Source: CAWJLS01 sp963843755
GTDB lineage: Bacteria; Acidobacteriota; Thermoanaerobaculia; Multivoradales; DATKCC01
Assembly (NCBI GenBank): GCA_963843755.1
Contig: CAWJLS010000008.1
Coordinates: 62,001-126,000 of the forward strand
DNA length: 64,000 bases
Direction of reading: 5' to 3'
Shown in pieces: positions 35,030-43,384 of the stretch. The position numbers and the translations under genes are program-made. The notes under the pieces were generated by a model. That model ran no database searches. It was not told the DNA's origin and saw nothing but the letters and a program-made list of their open reading frames with translations. How positions within the stretch are numbered: the first letter of the stretch is position 1; each line of letters opens with the position of its first letter.

Positions 35030-36627
35030 GCAGCCTGCGTCTCAAGATCTTCCTCGCCCTGGGGTTGCTGGTGGTCACCGCGATCGCCCTCCTGGGAGTG
35101 CTGAGCCGCGGCGTCACCCGGACCGGCCTCCACCAGATCGTCGAGCTGGAGGAGGCGCGGGGCCAAGAGGCGGACCTCGCCCTGGCCAAGACCCTGCGCC
35201 GCGACCTCGAGGAGGCGTGGTGGCGGGACGGCGACTTCCGCGCTGCCGAGGGCATCCTGGACGACTTCGCCCGGACGACCGCCGGCCTGCCCCAGGTGCC
35301 CGGCATCGCCCTGTTCGACGCCCGGGCCCGGCTGGTGGTCGGGCGCGACATGCCGTCGGACCGGGTGGAGGCCAAGCCGCTCGGCGGCACCGAGGAGGGC
35401 ATGATCAAGGCGCAGTGGACGATCGCGAACGGGGGGCGGAACGAAGTCCTGGAGCTACGAGGTGGGCTGCCCGTCCGGGACCGGGAGGGAACGCAGATCG
35501 GAACTCTGCTGCCGATCCTCCGCTCCTCCCCCGAGCGTGCCGCGGACCGCCGGGAGGCGCTCTCCCAGGTCGACCGCCGCCTGCTGGCAGCCGCCGGTGG
35601 CGTGGCCGCCCTGGCACTGCTTCTGGGAGGCCTCCTGGTCCGGCGGATCGTGCGGCCGATAGAAGCCTTGTCCGAGGCGGCGCGGGCGCTCGGCGCGGGC
35701 GATCTCGGCCGCCGGGTCCGGGTGCGCTCGGACGACGAGCTCGGCCGCCTGGGACGGGCCTTCAACCAGATGGCCGGCGCCCTGGAGCGCGCCGAGGGGC
35801 TCCGCCGGCAGATGGTCGCCGACGTGGCCCACGAGCTGCGCACCCCCCTGGCCGCGCTCCGCGCCCAGCTCGAGGCGATCCAGGACGGGCTGGTCGCGGC
35901 GACGCCGGAAACCGTCGCCTCCCTCGTCGAGGACACCGACCACCTGGGCCGCCTGGTCGACGATCTGCAGGATCTCGCCCTGGCCGACGCCGGCCGGCTC
36001 ACCCTCGACCGCCAGCCCCTCTCCCTGAAGGACGAAGTCCTTGCCGCTGCCCGGTCGCTCGGCTTCGACTCAGGTCACGAGCCCGGCCCCGAGCCCGACC
36101 TCGATGGCGGCCTCGAGCCGGGCCTCGATCGAGGACGTCTGTCGGCCGACGGTCCCGGTCTTAGCCCCCGGTCGGATCGACGGCCCGGCCTGGTCATCGA
36201 CCTCCCGCCGGGGCTTCCGCGGGTCGACTTCGATCCCCGACGCCTGCGCCAGGTCCTCCTCAACCTGCTCGAGAACGCGCGGGTCCACGGCGCGAGCGGC
36301 AGCTCCGCGCGGTCGATCGTCGTCTCCGCCCGTGTCGAGGGTCACGACCACCCCATGATCCGGCTCAGCGTGCGCGACCACGGTCCGGGCATCGCGAAGG
36401 ACGACCTGCCGCGGGTCGCGGAGCGCTTCTCCCGCGGAGATCCGTCACGCGGTCGCACCTGTGGCGGCACCGGCCTCGGCCTCGCCATTGCCAAGTCCCT
36501 GGTCGAGCTCCACGGTGGCACCCTCGAAGCCGACAACGCCGAGGGCGGAGGCGCGGTAATCGCGGTGACCCTGCCGGTGGCCTCGCGCGGTAGCGTGGCG
36601 CGGAGTCGTCCTGCCGCCGAGACCTGA
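35026..36627 (+). CDS. Sensor histidine kinase with HAMP domain (BaeS-like)
   Basis: 533 residues starting at GTG. Membrane helices near residues 6-27 and 187-205 flank a periplasmic sensor of about 160 residues. HAMP follows (RRIVRPIEALSEAARALGAG), then HisKA with VADVAHELRTPLAALRAQLE (phosphorylated His). HATPase has LLNLLENARVHG (N box), VRDHGPGIAKDDL (G1), and GGTGLGLAIAKSLVELHGG (G2). About 40 residues rich in Gly/Pro/Asp (EPGPEPDLDGGLEPGLDRG) interrupt the segment between HisKA and the ATPase domain. Cognate kinase of the preceding regulator. Confidence 0.93.
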   Translation: MSSLRLKIFLALGLLVVTAIALLGVLSRGVTRTGLHQIVELEEARGQEADLALAKTLRRDLEEAWWRDGDFRAAEGILDDFARTTAGLPQVPGIALFDARARLVVGRDMPSDRVEAKPLGGTEEGMIKAQWTIANGGRNEVLELRGGLPVRDREGTQIGTLLPILRSSPERAADRREALSQVDRRLLAAAGGVAALALLLGGLLVRRIVRPIEALSEAARALGAGDLGRRVRVRSDDELGRLGRAFNQMAGALERAEGLRRQMVADVAHELRTPLAALRAQLEAIQDGLVAATPETVASLVEDTDHLGRLVDDLQDLALADAGRLTLDRQPLSLKDEVLAAARSLGFDSGHEPGPEPDLDGGLEPGLDRGRLSADGPGLSPRSDRRPGLVIDLPPGLPRVDFDPRRLRQVLLNLLENARVHGASGSSARSIVVSARVEGHDHPMIRLSVRDHGPGIAKDDLPRVAERFSRGDPSRGRTCGGTGLGLAIAKSLVELHGGTLEADNAEGGGAVIAVTLPVASRGSVARSRPAAET

Positions 36628-36639
36628 GCCGAGCGCGGC

Positions 36640-37329
36640 TCAGCGGGAGAACAGGAACGAGATCACCCGCGGCGGCTTGCCCGTGTCCTCCTCGTGCCAC
36701 CAGTCGTCCCGGCGCACGATCGACAGCCCGGCCGCCTCCGCCGCCTCCAGAAACTCCTCGACCGGGTGGACGAAGGCCTCGATCTCGGTGGTGATGCCGG
36801 CCTGCTCGAAGCGCGCCCGGGTGCCCCGGACCTGGCGCTCGGGGTGGAGCTCGGAGACGAAGAACCAGCCGCCCGGCGCGAGCGTCCGGCACGCCTCGGC
36901 GAAGACCGGGGCCAACGCCGGGACGTGTTCGAGCACCAGGTTGCAGGTGACGAGATCCGCCCAACCGTCACGGCACGGCCAGCCGGCGGTCGCGTCTGCC
37001 ACGGCGAAGGCGACCCGCCTCGATCCTGACCTCGCTCTCGGCGCCGTCTCCGATCTCAGTCCCGTCTCCGTGCCCAGCTTGTCCCGCGCGATCCCGAGCA
37101 TCCCCGGCGAGAAGTCGAGCGCCAGGACCCGCTCGGCGCCCCGGGCGAGGAAGGCGGTGTTCTTCCCCGTGCCGCAGCCGATCTCGATCGCGGAACGGAC
37201 CGCGAGACCGTCCAGCACCTCGCGTGTCACCGCCCGATCCAGATCCCGGGTGCGGTTGCGGTCGGAGTCGTACGTCGCCGCCCAGGCGTCGTAGCTCGCC
37301 CGGACGGGGGAGAGGGAGTCACGAGTCAC
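36640..37329 (-). CDS. Class I SAM-dependent methyltransferase
   Basis: 229 residues, GTG start. YDAWAATYDSDRNRTRDL at the N-terminus, then motif I AIEIGCGTGKNTAFLARGAE, LALDFSPGMLGIARDKL, DLVTCNLVLEHVPALAPVF and a C-terminal LAPGGWFFVSELHP. The pattern is that of UbiE/BioC-like small-molecule methyltransferases, with no clue to the substrate. It is convergent with the kinase gene and divergent from the candidate selenoprotein gene. Confidence 0.88.
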   Translation of the reverse strand: MTRDSLSPVRASYDAWAATYDSDRNRTRDLDRAVTREVLDGLAVRSAIEIGCGTGKNTAFLARGAERVLALDFSPGMLGIARDKLGTETGLRSETAPRARSGSRRVAFAVADATAGWPCRDGWADLVTCNLVLEHVPALAPVFAEACRTLAPGGWFFVSELHPERQVRGTRARFEQAGITTEIEAFVHPVEEFLEAAEAAGLSIVRRDDWWHEEDTGKPPRVISFLFSR

Positions 37330-37545
37330 GGAAGGTCACCGAGTCGAACAGCCTGGACATGCGGTCAGTCTACAGGGAGCCCGCGGGGCAGCGCAGCGTG
37401 AGGGCGCGGTCGCTCATTGCCAAACGGGACGATTCACGAGATACAACGTACCTTTCATAGGAAGAATGTACGATTCATCGGATCGCTTCTCGCCGGGTAG
37501 ATCGCCGGGTAGAGGACCCTAGACCGCTACGCTAAGCTGCCGGAG

Positions 37546-37932
37546 ATGGCCGACGGAGCAGACGAACGACGGGTCGCCACTGTCCTCATGCGTCCCGGCT
37601 GAGAGAACGGCCCGCTCGCGGTCGCGAGCTTCCGCGAGATCCTCGCCCGCAAGCAGGTCGAGGCCGCCGTCCATCCCGTCGTCGTCACCAGCGAGGAGCA
37701 CGCCCGCGAGCTCCGAATGCCCGGCAGCCCGACGATCCGGCTCGACGGTCGCGATCTCTATCCGATGGACCCGATCGAACCGACCGACCCGACTGATCCG
37801 CAGGGAGAGCGGCAACGGTCCTACGGCTTCACCTGAAGGGTCTACCCCGACCACCAGCCGGGGCATCCCGGAGTTCCCGGGAACGAGACGATCGAACGGG
37901 CCCTGGCCGAGGCGGGCTGGGTCGCGTCCTGA
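37546..37932 (+). CDS. Candidate selenoprotein: thioredoxin-fold-like protein with two in-frame TGA codons
   Basis: One frame runs from ATG 37546 to the final TGA at 37930-37932, interrupted only by TGA at 37600-37602 and 37834-37836, with no TAA or TAG and no frameshift. Translated with U for TGA it reads MRPGUENGPLAVASF, then ELRMPGSPTIRLDGRDLYP and YGFTURVYPDHQPG. In small thioredoxin-like proteins of the alkylmercury-lyase-like group that I recall, this pattern is PGCxN ... GSPTxRxxGxD ... GxxCRxY. Both TGAs thus fall where the redox Cys residues belong. G/C-ending codons dominate before, between and after them. A TDPTDP run is low-complexity. Alternative: a pseudogene with two coincident Cys-to-TGA changes, which is less likely. 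No sel genes are in the window. Confidence 0.68.
37603..37633 (+). promoter_or_regulatory. SECIS-like hairpin after the first TGA
   Basis: GCTCGC (37614-37619) and GCGAGC (37624-37629) form a perfect 6-bp stem with loop GGTC. Below it, GG (37609-37610) can pair with CC (37632-37633) across a small internal loop. The loop G residues are 18-19 bases after the TGA. Bacterial SECIS elements lie directly after the Sec codon, and E. coli fdhF has AGGUCU in its loop at a near-identical distance. Fold drawn by eye. Confidence 0.5.
37837..37882 (+). promoter_or_regulatory. Possible SECIS hairpin after the second TGA
   Basis: TCCCGG (37866-37871) pairs with CCGGGA (37877-37882) around the loop AGTTC. 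The loop G lies 37 bases after the TGA, at the outer edge of what I recall as the bacterial range. A competing CCCCG/CGGGG hairpin starts 9 bases after the TGA but lacks a loop GU. Weaker than the first element. Confidence 0.3.
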
Positions 37933-37991
37933 AGGGCGTCTGGGTCCCCCGCCAGGTAGGATCTGCCCGACGACTGGCAAGGAGGCCATCG

Positions 37992-38342
37992 ATGGACGTC
38001 CGGATCAAGCGGGTGTACGAAGAGCCGAGCGAGGCGGACGGGGTGCGCATTCTGGTCGACCGGCTGTGGCCGCGGGGGATTTCGAAGGCGACGGCGCGGA
38101 TCGACTTCTGGTCGAAAGAGGTTGCGCCGTCGAACGAGCTGCGCAAGTGGTACCACCAGCGGCCCGGGGAGTGGGAGGAGTTCAAGGTGCGCTATTTCGC
38201 CGAGCTGGATGCGGGGCCGGCCGGCCTCGACGAGCTCGTGGTGCGGGTGCGCCAAGGGGGCGTGACCTTCGTCTACAGCTCGAAGGAGCCGGACCACAAC
38301 AACGCTCGGGCGCTCCGGGAGTACGTCGAGTCTCGGGGCTGA
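37992..38342 (+). CDS. DUF488-family protein (YeaO-like)
   Basis: 116 residues matching small DUF488 proteins: VRIKRVYEEPSEADGVRILV, DRLWPRGISKATARIDFW, SNELRKWYHQRPGEWEEF, and the C-terminal VTFVYSSKEPDHNNARALRE. Family function is not established. GGAGG is not obvious before the ATG, but AAGGAGGCC lies 6 bases upstream. It follows the candidate selenoprotein by 59 bases and may share its transcript. Confidence 0.88.
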   Translation: MDVRIKRVYEEPSEADGVRILVDRLWPRGISKATARIDFWSKEVAPSNELRKWYHQRPGEWEEFKVRYFAELDAGPAGLDELVVRVRQGGVTFVYSSKEPDHNNARALREYVESRG

Positions 38343-38423
38343 GCCGAGACGAGCGGGCGAACCGCCTGGACCCCGGCCGATCGGCGGAATCCGGTCCGCC
38401 GGCGCACCGTTGGATCGGGTGTC

Positions 38424-39381
38424 ATGGAACGAAGAAACGTCGTGTCCGTCGTGGTGCTCGCCGCCCTCGTCGCCGCCTTCGGGCTCGCCGGCGGTTTCGG
38501 CTACCGGACCCTCAAGGAGCTGCGGGCGGAGATCTCCGGGCTGCGATCGAGCGTCGCCGGTCTCCAGGGGGACCTGGCGCAGTCCGAGAAGCAGGCCGAG
38601 GCGGCCCGGACCCGGGCGGACGCCGCCGAGGAGCGGGCGTCGCGGGCGGAAGACCTCTCCCAGCGGCTGGCGGAGCGGGCGCGCGTGGCCGAGGAGCAGG
38701 CGAGCTCGGCCCGCGGCGAGGCCCGGACTGCCAAGAGCGAGGCCGAGACAGCCCTGAGTCACGCGGCGGAGGCGACCGAGGCTCGGCACCAGGCCGAGCA
38801 GAAGCAGCGCGACGCGATCATCGACGCCACCCGGGCGGAGCAGGAGGCGGCCGTCGCCCGCGAGCTCCTCGCCAAGGTCCGCGCCCAGAAGGAGCGCGAG
38901 CTCGATCGCCTCCAGCGGACGCTGGGCAAGATCGCCGAGACCCGCCGCACCGCCCTCGGCATGGTGATGAACCTGGGCGACAGCATCGAGTTCGATTTCA
39001 ACAAGGCGCAAGCTCCGCCCCGAGAACAGGGAGATCCTCAGCCGCATCGCCGGGGTCCTCCTGACCGCCGAGGATTTCGGCATCCAGGTCTACGGCCACA
39101 CCGACGACGTCGGCACCGTCGAGTACAACCAGGAGCTCTCCGAGCGGCGCGCGCAGGCGGTGCGCGAGTACCTGATCGAAGCGGGCGTCGAGCCGGAACG
39201 GATCCAGGCCAAGGGGTTCGGCAAGTCCGCGCCGCTGGTCGAAGGCACGGATCCGGCGTCGCGCCAGCGCAACCGCCGGGTCGAGATCGCGGTGGTGCAG
39301 ACGGAAGGCTCGCTGCCTGAGAACTTCATCGCCGAGCCGGCGGACGGCGGAAAGCCCGCGGGGAAGACCGACCCACACTAA
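38424..39381 (+). CDS. OmpA-family envelope protein with coiled coil (frameshifted)
   Basis: N-terminal membrane anchor (VVLAALVAAFGLAGGFGY), then about 160 residues of Ala/Glu/Arg-rich coiled coil (residues 30-180), then an OmpA-like peptidoglycan-binding domain. The first frame is right to GDSIEFDFNKA (about 39008). One extra C at 39009 shifts the protein into the frame giving KLRPENREILSRIAG, GIQVYGHTDDVGTVEYNQEL, SERRAQAVREYLIEAG and QRNRRVEIAV, which ends at 39381. Without the extra base the product is about 318 residues. The uncorrected first frame ends at 39320 with a nonsense tail. Confidence 0.78.
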
Positions 39382-39520
39382 CCCGGGCCCGGGCGGGAAT
39401 GCAGTCGATTCGTTTATTATGAGCCATCGTGTCGACGGATGTGCCCTCGCCGGGCTGTGCTCTGGCGAGTGATCCGGGTCGCGCGAACTTGAGCGCTTCG
39501 GTTGCGCACAGGAGATACCG

Positions 39521-41014
39521 ATGAAGGTCGCATTTCTGAAAGCACCGGTCGGAGGGATCATCGGGCTCGAGATGATCACGTTCGTCGAGCCCCTGGGGCT
39601 CGAGTGCGTGGCGGGCGGCCTGGAGCGCGACGGCCACACCTGCCGGATCGTCGACCTGCGCATCGAAGGGCTCGAGCGCGGGCTGGCCAAGGCCCGGCGG
39701 TTCGAGCCCGACATCGTCGGCCTCCAGTGCAACTTCACCACCGAGCGCTACCGCCTGCTGCGGCTGGCGAAGCGGGTCAAGAGAGAGCTGCCGGACGCCC
39801 TGCTCGTGGTGGGCGGGCACGACGCGTCGCGCGACCCGTCGTGGTTCCTGCACCCGTCGATCGACGTGGTGGCGGTCGGTGACGGCGAGGAGATCATGCC
39901 GGCGCTGGTCGACGCCTGGAGCCGGGGGCAGGACCCGGCCGCTCTCGAGGCCGTTCCCGGCCTGCTGCTCAACCGTCCGGCCCGGCCGGTGGCGACCGGC
40001 CACGCGCCGGCCCGCAAGGACATCGACGAGCTGCCAATGCCGGCGCGCCACCTGATCTCGGACTACGCCGGCGAGTACTACATCAGCTTCCGCCGGCCGC
40101 TGGCGCTGCTCGAGACCGCCCGCGGCTGCCCGTTCAAGTGCAACTTCTGCTCGGTGTGGAAGTTCCACGAGAGCACCTTCCGCGAGAAGTCGCCGGATCG
40201 GGTGGTCCGCGAGCTCGCCCAGATCGAGGCGCCGAACGTCTTCATCACGGACGACATCTTCTGGATGAACGCCAAGCGGGGGCGTGAGCTGGCGGCGGCG
40301 ATCCAGGCCTCCGGCATCCGCAAGCACTACACGATCCAGACCCGCTCGGACATCATCTGCAAGTTCCCGGACCTGATCGAGACCTGGCGCGGCTGCGGCA
40401 GGATGACCATCTTCCTCGGCCTCGAAAAAATCGACGACGCCGGCCTCTCCTCGGTCAACAAGAAGAACACCGTCGCCAACAACAACCGGGCGATCGAGAT
40501 CCTCCAGGACCTGGACGTGGGCTACACGCCCAACTTCATCGTCGATCCGAGCTGGGAGCACGAAGACTTCGACAAGCTCAAGCGCTGGGTCGAGCGCACC
40601 GGCGCCTACAACAGCGGCTTCTCCGTCCTGACCCCGTTGCCCGGCACCGACCTCTGGGACGAGGTCGAGGACGACGTGGTGACCGAGGACTGGGAGCTGT
40701 TCGACATCACCCACGCGGTGCTGCCGACCCGGCTGCCGCTCGAGGAGTTCTACGCCGAGCTGGGCAGCCTGTGGAAGACCACCATGGACGTGCGCTACGC
40801 CGCCCACGGGCGGCTCAAGGTCGCCCTCGGCCTCCTCGCCGCCCTCGCCACCCGGCAGGTGACCTTCCAAGGCCTCCGCAAGGGCATGCGCATGGGCACC
40901 GTCCTCAGCCGCCCCCAGACCTTCCTCCGCGCCCACGACCAGAGCGCCGAGCGCCTGGACAGCATGGCCGGCCTGCTGGCCGAGGTCGGGGCGCCGCCTG
41001 CCCAGCCCTGCTAG
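39521..41014 (+). CDS. B12-binding radical SAM protein, HpnR-like
   Basis: 497 residues. Residues 1-140 are a cobalamin-binding Rossmann domain (LECVAGGLERDGHTCRIVDL, LLVVGGHDASRDPSWF). The radical SAM motif is CPFKCNFCSVWKF near residue 205. Downstream FLGLEKIDDAGLSSVNKKN, YTPNFIVDPSWEHEDF and GFSVLTPLPGTDL resemble, as I recall them, the hopanoid C-3 methylase HpnR group, so a sterol- or hopanoid-modifying methyltransferase is the best guess. Other B12 radical SAM methylases are possible. AGGAGA precedes the ATG, and TATTAT at 39415-39420 is a possible -10 box. No hopanoid genes are adjacent. Confidence 0.78.
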   Translation: MKVAFLKAPVGGIIGLEMITFVEPLGLECVAGGLERDGHTCRIVDLRIEGLERGLAKARRFEPDIVGLQCNFTTERYRLLRLAKRVKRELPDALLVVGGHDASRDPSWFLHPSIDVVAVGDGEEIMPALVDAWSRGQDPAALEAVPGLLLNRPARPVATGHAPARKDIDELPMPARHLISDYAGEYYISFRRPLALLETARGCPFKCNFCSVWKFHESTFREKSPDRVVRELAQIEAPNVFITDDIFWMNAKRGRELAAAIQASGIRKHYTIQTRSDIICKFPDLIETWRGCGRMTIFLGLEKIDDAGLSSVNKKNTVANNNRAIEILQDLDVGYTPNFIVDPSWEHEDFDKLKRWVERTGAYNSGFSVLTPLPGTDLWDEVEDDVVTEDWELFDITHAVLPTRLPLEEFYAELGSLWKTTMDVRYAAHGRLKVALGLLAALATRQVTFQGLRKGMRMGTVLSRPQTFLRAHDQSAERLDSMAGLLAEVGAPPAQPC

Positions 41015-41148
41015 GAGTCTCGAGCAGAATCCCGCAAGGCGCTCGCGAGGTTCAGCAAGCCCCCGCCGCGGACTGCTAGACTCCCGCCTCCGCACGACCC
41101 TGTAGAGGTTCGCGGCCTTCTCCAGAGGGCCGCGGGAAGCGAGGCGCC

Positions 41149-42318
41149 ATGGAGAGCGAAGCTCTATTCAGAGATCCGATCAGCGTCATGGCCGTGATCA
41201 TCATGATCCCGGTCTTCTTCGTCTGGCTGGAGAAGCGGACGCGGTGGAAGATCTTCGACTTCTTGCCCGCGATCATCTGGATCTTCCTGATGCCCATCTT
41301 CATGAGCAACGCGGGCGTCATCCCCAAGGCGAGCCCGGTCTACGACACGTTCAAGTCGTTCGCCGTGCCGCTCTTTATCGTGCTCATGCTGCTCGACATC
41401 GACATCCGCCAGGCGATGCGGGTTGCCTGGCGGGGCGCGGGGGTGCTGGTGGTCGGCTCCCTGGGCATCGTCGTCGGGGCGGTGGTCTCCTTCTACGCCT
41501 TCCGCTGGGGGCTGCCGGCGGCCGCCTGGTCCGGCTTCGGCGCGCTCGCGGGGAGCTGGATCGGCGGCACCGGCAACCTCGCGGCGGTGGCGGAGAGCCT
41601 GAAGACACCGCACGAGTTCGTCGGCGTGGTCGTCATCGTCGACAACTTCGTCTACCTGGTCTACTTCCCGATCATCCTGACCTGCAAGAGCTGGTCGGGG
41701 TGGTTCAACCGCTTCAGCCGCGTCTCCCAGGAACAGATCGACCACATCGTCGAGGCGACCCAGGAAGTGGAGAAGAAGACCCACGAGGTGCACTTCAAGG
41801 ACATCCTCACCCTCCTGGGCTTCGCCCTGTCGGCCATCGTCGTCGCCGATCTCGTCTCCCGGCTCCTGCCGGAAATGCCTCCCGTGCTCACCCAGAAGAC
41901 CTGGGCCATGCTCCTCGTCACCACCCTCGGCATCGCCCTCTCCGCCACCCCGCTCCGCAAAGTACCCGGCACCGAACCGCTCTCGATGACCTTCGTCTAC
42001 ATCTACATGACCATGATCGGGGCGACCGCCGACCTCTCGAAGCTCGGGGGCGCCCAGTGGTTCCTCGTCGCCGGCTTCGTCTGCATCGCGGTCCACTTCC
42101 TCTTCATCACCCTCGCCGCCCGCCTCTTCCGCGTCGACGTCAGCATGGCCGCCGTCGCCAGCGTCGCCGCCGTCGGCGGCGCCGCCTCAGCCCCCGTGGC
42201 CGCCGGCTTCCACCGCGAAGAGCTCGTCCCCGTTTCGATCATGCTGGCCCTGATCGGCTACGCCCTGGGGAACTACCTGGGCGTGTTGACGGCGCTGCTC
42301 TGCCACGCGTTGGTGTGA
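41149..42318 (+). CDS. DUF819-family membrane transporter (YjcL-like)
   Basis: 389 residues with about ten hydrophobic helices. DUF819 signatures include FLPAIIWIFLMPIFMSNAGV, IVLMLLDIDIRQAMRVAWRG, GSWIGGTGNLAAVAESL and, near the end, AAVGGAASAPVAAGFHREEL. The family is predicted to transport small substrates, but none is established. A soluble loop lies near residues 185-220. TAGACT at 41077-41082 is a possible -10 box. It borders the accessory region that begins after its stop. Confidence 0.87.
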   Translation: MESEALFRDPISVMAVIIMIPVFFVWLEKRTRWKIFDFLPAIIWIFLMPIFMSNAGVIPKASPVYDTFKSFAVPLFIVLMLLDIDIRQAMRVAWRGAGVLVVGSLGIVVGAVVSFYAFRWGLPAAAWSGFGALAGSWIGGTGNLAAVAESLKTPHEFVGVVVIVDNFVYLVYFPIILTCKSWSGWFNRFSRVSQEQIDHIVEATQEVEKKTHEVHFKDILTLLGFALSAIVVADLVSRLLPEMPPVLTQKTWAMLLVTTLGIALSATPLRKVPGTEPLSMTFVYIYMTMIGATADLSKLGGAQWFLVAGFVCIAVHFLFITLAARLFRVDVSMAAVASVAAVGGAASAPVAAGFHREELVPVSIMLALIGYALGNYLGVLTALLCHALV

Positions 42319-42612
42319 GCAGAGGGCGGGCGTTTGGCGGACTTTCACAACGGGCTGCTAGGGACCGACTGAGAAGGCCAGGTTTTCCCGGGAGCATGTC
42401 TCCTGCCCGGGGAGGTGGCAACTAGGCGCCACGCTGGCCGCCACTCTGCGTCGCGGCTTCAGGCGTCTTTGGCCCTTCGGGCCGACCTGGTACATTTCGC
42501 GGTATCGCAGTGCTAGCGGATATTCAGCATGAAAGGTGCCCGGGCTTGGGCGAGGACTTCTGCGGCGAGATATACGTCGCGTTACCGCTATCCCGTGCCC
42601 GCTTACTCAACG

Positions 42613-42951
42613 TTAGCCGCCGAGGATTTCGTTGAGACCAGAGATGACGAGTTCTAGTTCGTCAGGAGCGAGGCGGCCCAAGCGGCGGCCGAGTCGATCA
42701 GTCGAGAGTGTCCGAATCTGGCTCATCTTGACCCAGGAGCGTTTGGGCAGCTTCGTGGACTGGATCTCGAGCGTGAGTGGAAAACCCGCCTTGGGCTGGC
42801 GACTCGTCATGGCCACCGCGATTACGGTTCCGGATCGCTCGTTGAATACGTCCTCGCTCAGGACCGCAACCGGTCGGCGTCCTGCCTGTTCGTGGCCGCG
42901 GACCGGATTGAGCTCAGCCCAGACAACATCGCCCCTCAGTATTCGGGCCAT
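42613..42951 (-). CDS. MazF/PemK-family mRNA interferase toxin
   Basis: 112 residues from the ATG at 42951. ILRGDVVWAELNPVRGHEQA is the N-terminal PemK block with the catalytic Arg region, then RPVAVLSEDVFNERSGTVI, VAMTSRQPKAGFPLTLEI and a C-terminal VKMSQIRTLSTDRLGRRLG. MazF enzymes cut single-stranded mRNA. The start overlaps the antitoxin gene end by 16 bases, the usual antitoxin-toxin order. Confidence 0.92.
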   Translation of the reverse strand: MARILRGDVVWAELNPVRGHEQAGRRPVAVLSEDVFNERSGTVIAVAMTSRQPKAGFPLTLEIQSTKLPKRSWVKMSQIRTLSTDRLGRRLGRLAPDELELVISGLNEILGG

Positions 42952-43175
42952 GCGGTCTCGCTGGAGAGAAACTCCTCGGCGGCTGTCTGCTCTTCTGCGG
43001 GATCGAGCTTGGCACACTCTCGCGCCAAGCGAACACGGTGCATCTTCTCCAGCTTCTCGGCAAGAGCATCCTGAATCAGCCGGCTACGGCTTGGGAAGAC
43101 ACCGGCCTGCACCAGTCTGTCAGCCTCTTTCAGGGCATCGCGGTCGAGGGATACGGCAATCTTGGCGGCGGGCAT
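42936..43175 (-). CDS. Ribbon-helix-helix antitoxin of the MazF pair
   Basis: 79 residues. AKIAVSLDRDALKEADRLV and FPSRSRLIQDALAEKLEKM form a ribbon-helix-helix DNA-binding unit, and the acidic C-terminal tail (EEQTAAEEFLSSETAWPEY) is the likely toxin-binding part. It should repress the operon together with the toxin. Codon bias is milder than in neighbouring genes, in keeping with transfer. Confidence 0.87.
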   Translation of the reverse strand: MPAAKIAVSLDRDALKEADRLVQAGVFPSRSRLIQDALAEKLEKMHRVRLARECAKLDPAEEQTAAEEFLSSETAWPEY

Positions 43176-43251
43176 GTCGTGATGGTAGCACCGAGGGTCA
43201 TACTGGACAAGTGGGGGCGGCTAACCCGCTTGTACCGCGCGGCTCCGCCGC

Positions 43252-43349
43252 TGGAAGCACCAGGAGGGAGCTCACCGCGCGGGTGCCTTCTTCGGGGAAG
43301 GAGAAGACCTCGGTCCAGGTGGCGCCGCCGTCCCGGCTGCGGTAGACGG
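43252..43349 (-). pseudogene. Fragment of a BNR-repeat protein gene
   Basis: Roughly 90-95% identical by eye to 45543-45639, which lies in the BNR-repeat gene. Shared landmarks are GGAAGCACCAGGAGGGAG, then GAGAAGACCTCGGTCCA, then CGGCTGCGGTAGA. About 33 codons, no start or stop context. Confidence 0.75.
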
Positions 43350-43384
43350 ACCGGGCGTGGCCGGCGCGGAGCTTCACTGGTCCG

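Noticed and set aside
37330..37545. selC-like tRNA upstream of the selenoprotein candidate
   Set aside because: I found no cloverleaf, acceptor pairing or T-loop. It has only short direct repeats (ATCGCCGGGTAG twice; ACGATTCA twice).
37546..37932. TGA codons as general sense codons (alternative genetic code)
   Set aside because: Many genes here end in TGA, including the ATGA-coupled ftsW, murG, murC, korA and the RND pump gene, so TGA is an active stop.
42595..42620. attC-like end (CTTACTCAACGTTAGCC) next to the toxin gene, suggesting an integron cassette
   Set aside because: The core fails the GTTRRRY pattern and no matching left half or stem partner lies within 150 bases. No integrase is seen.
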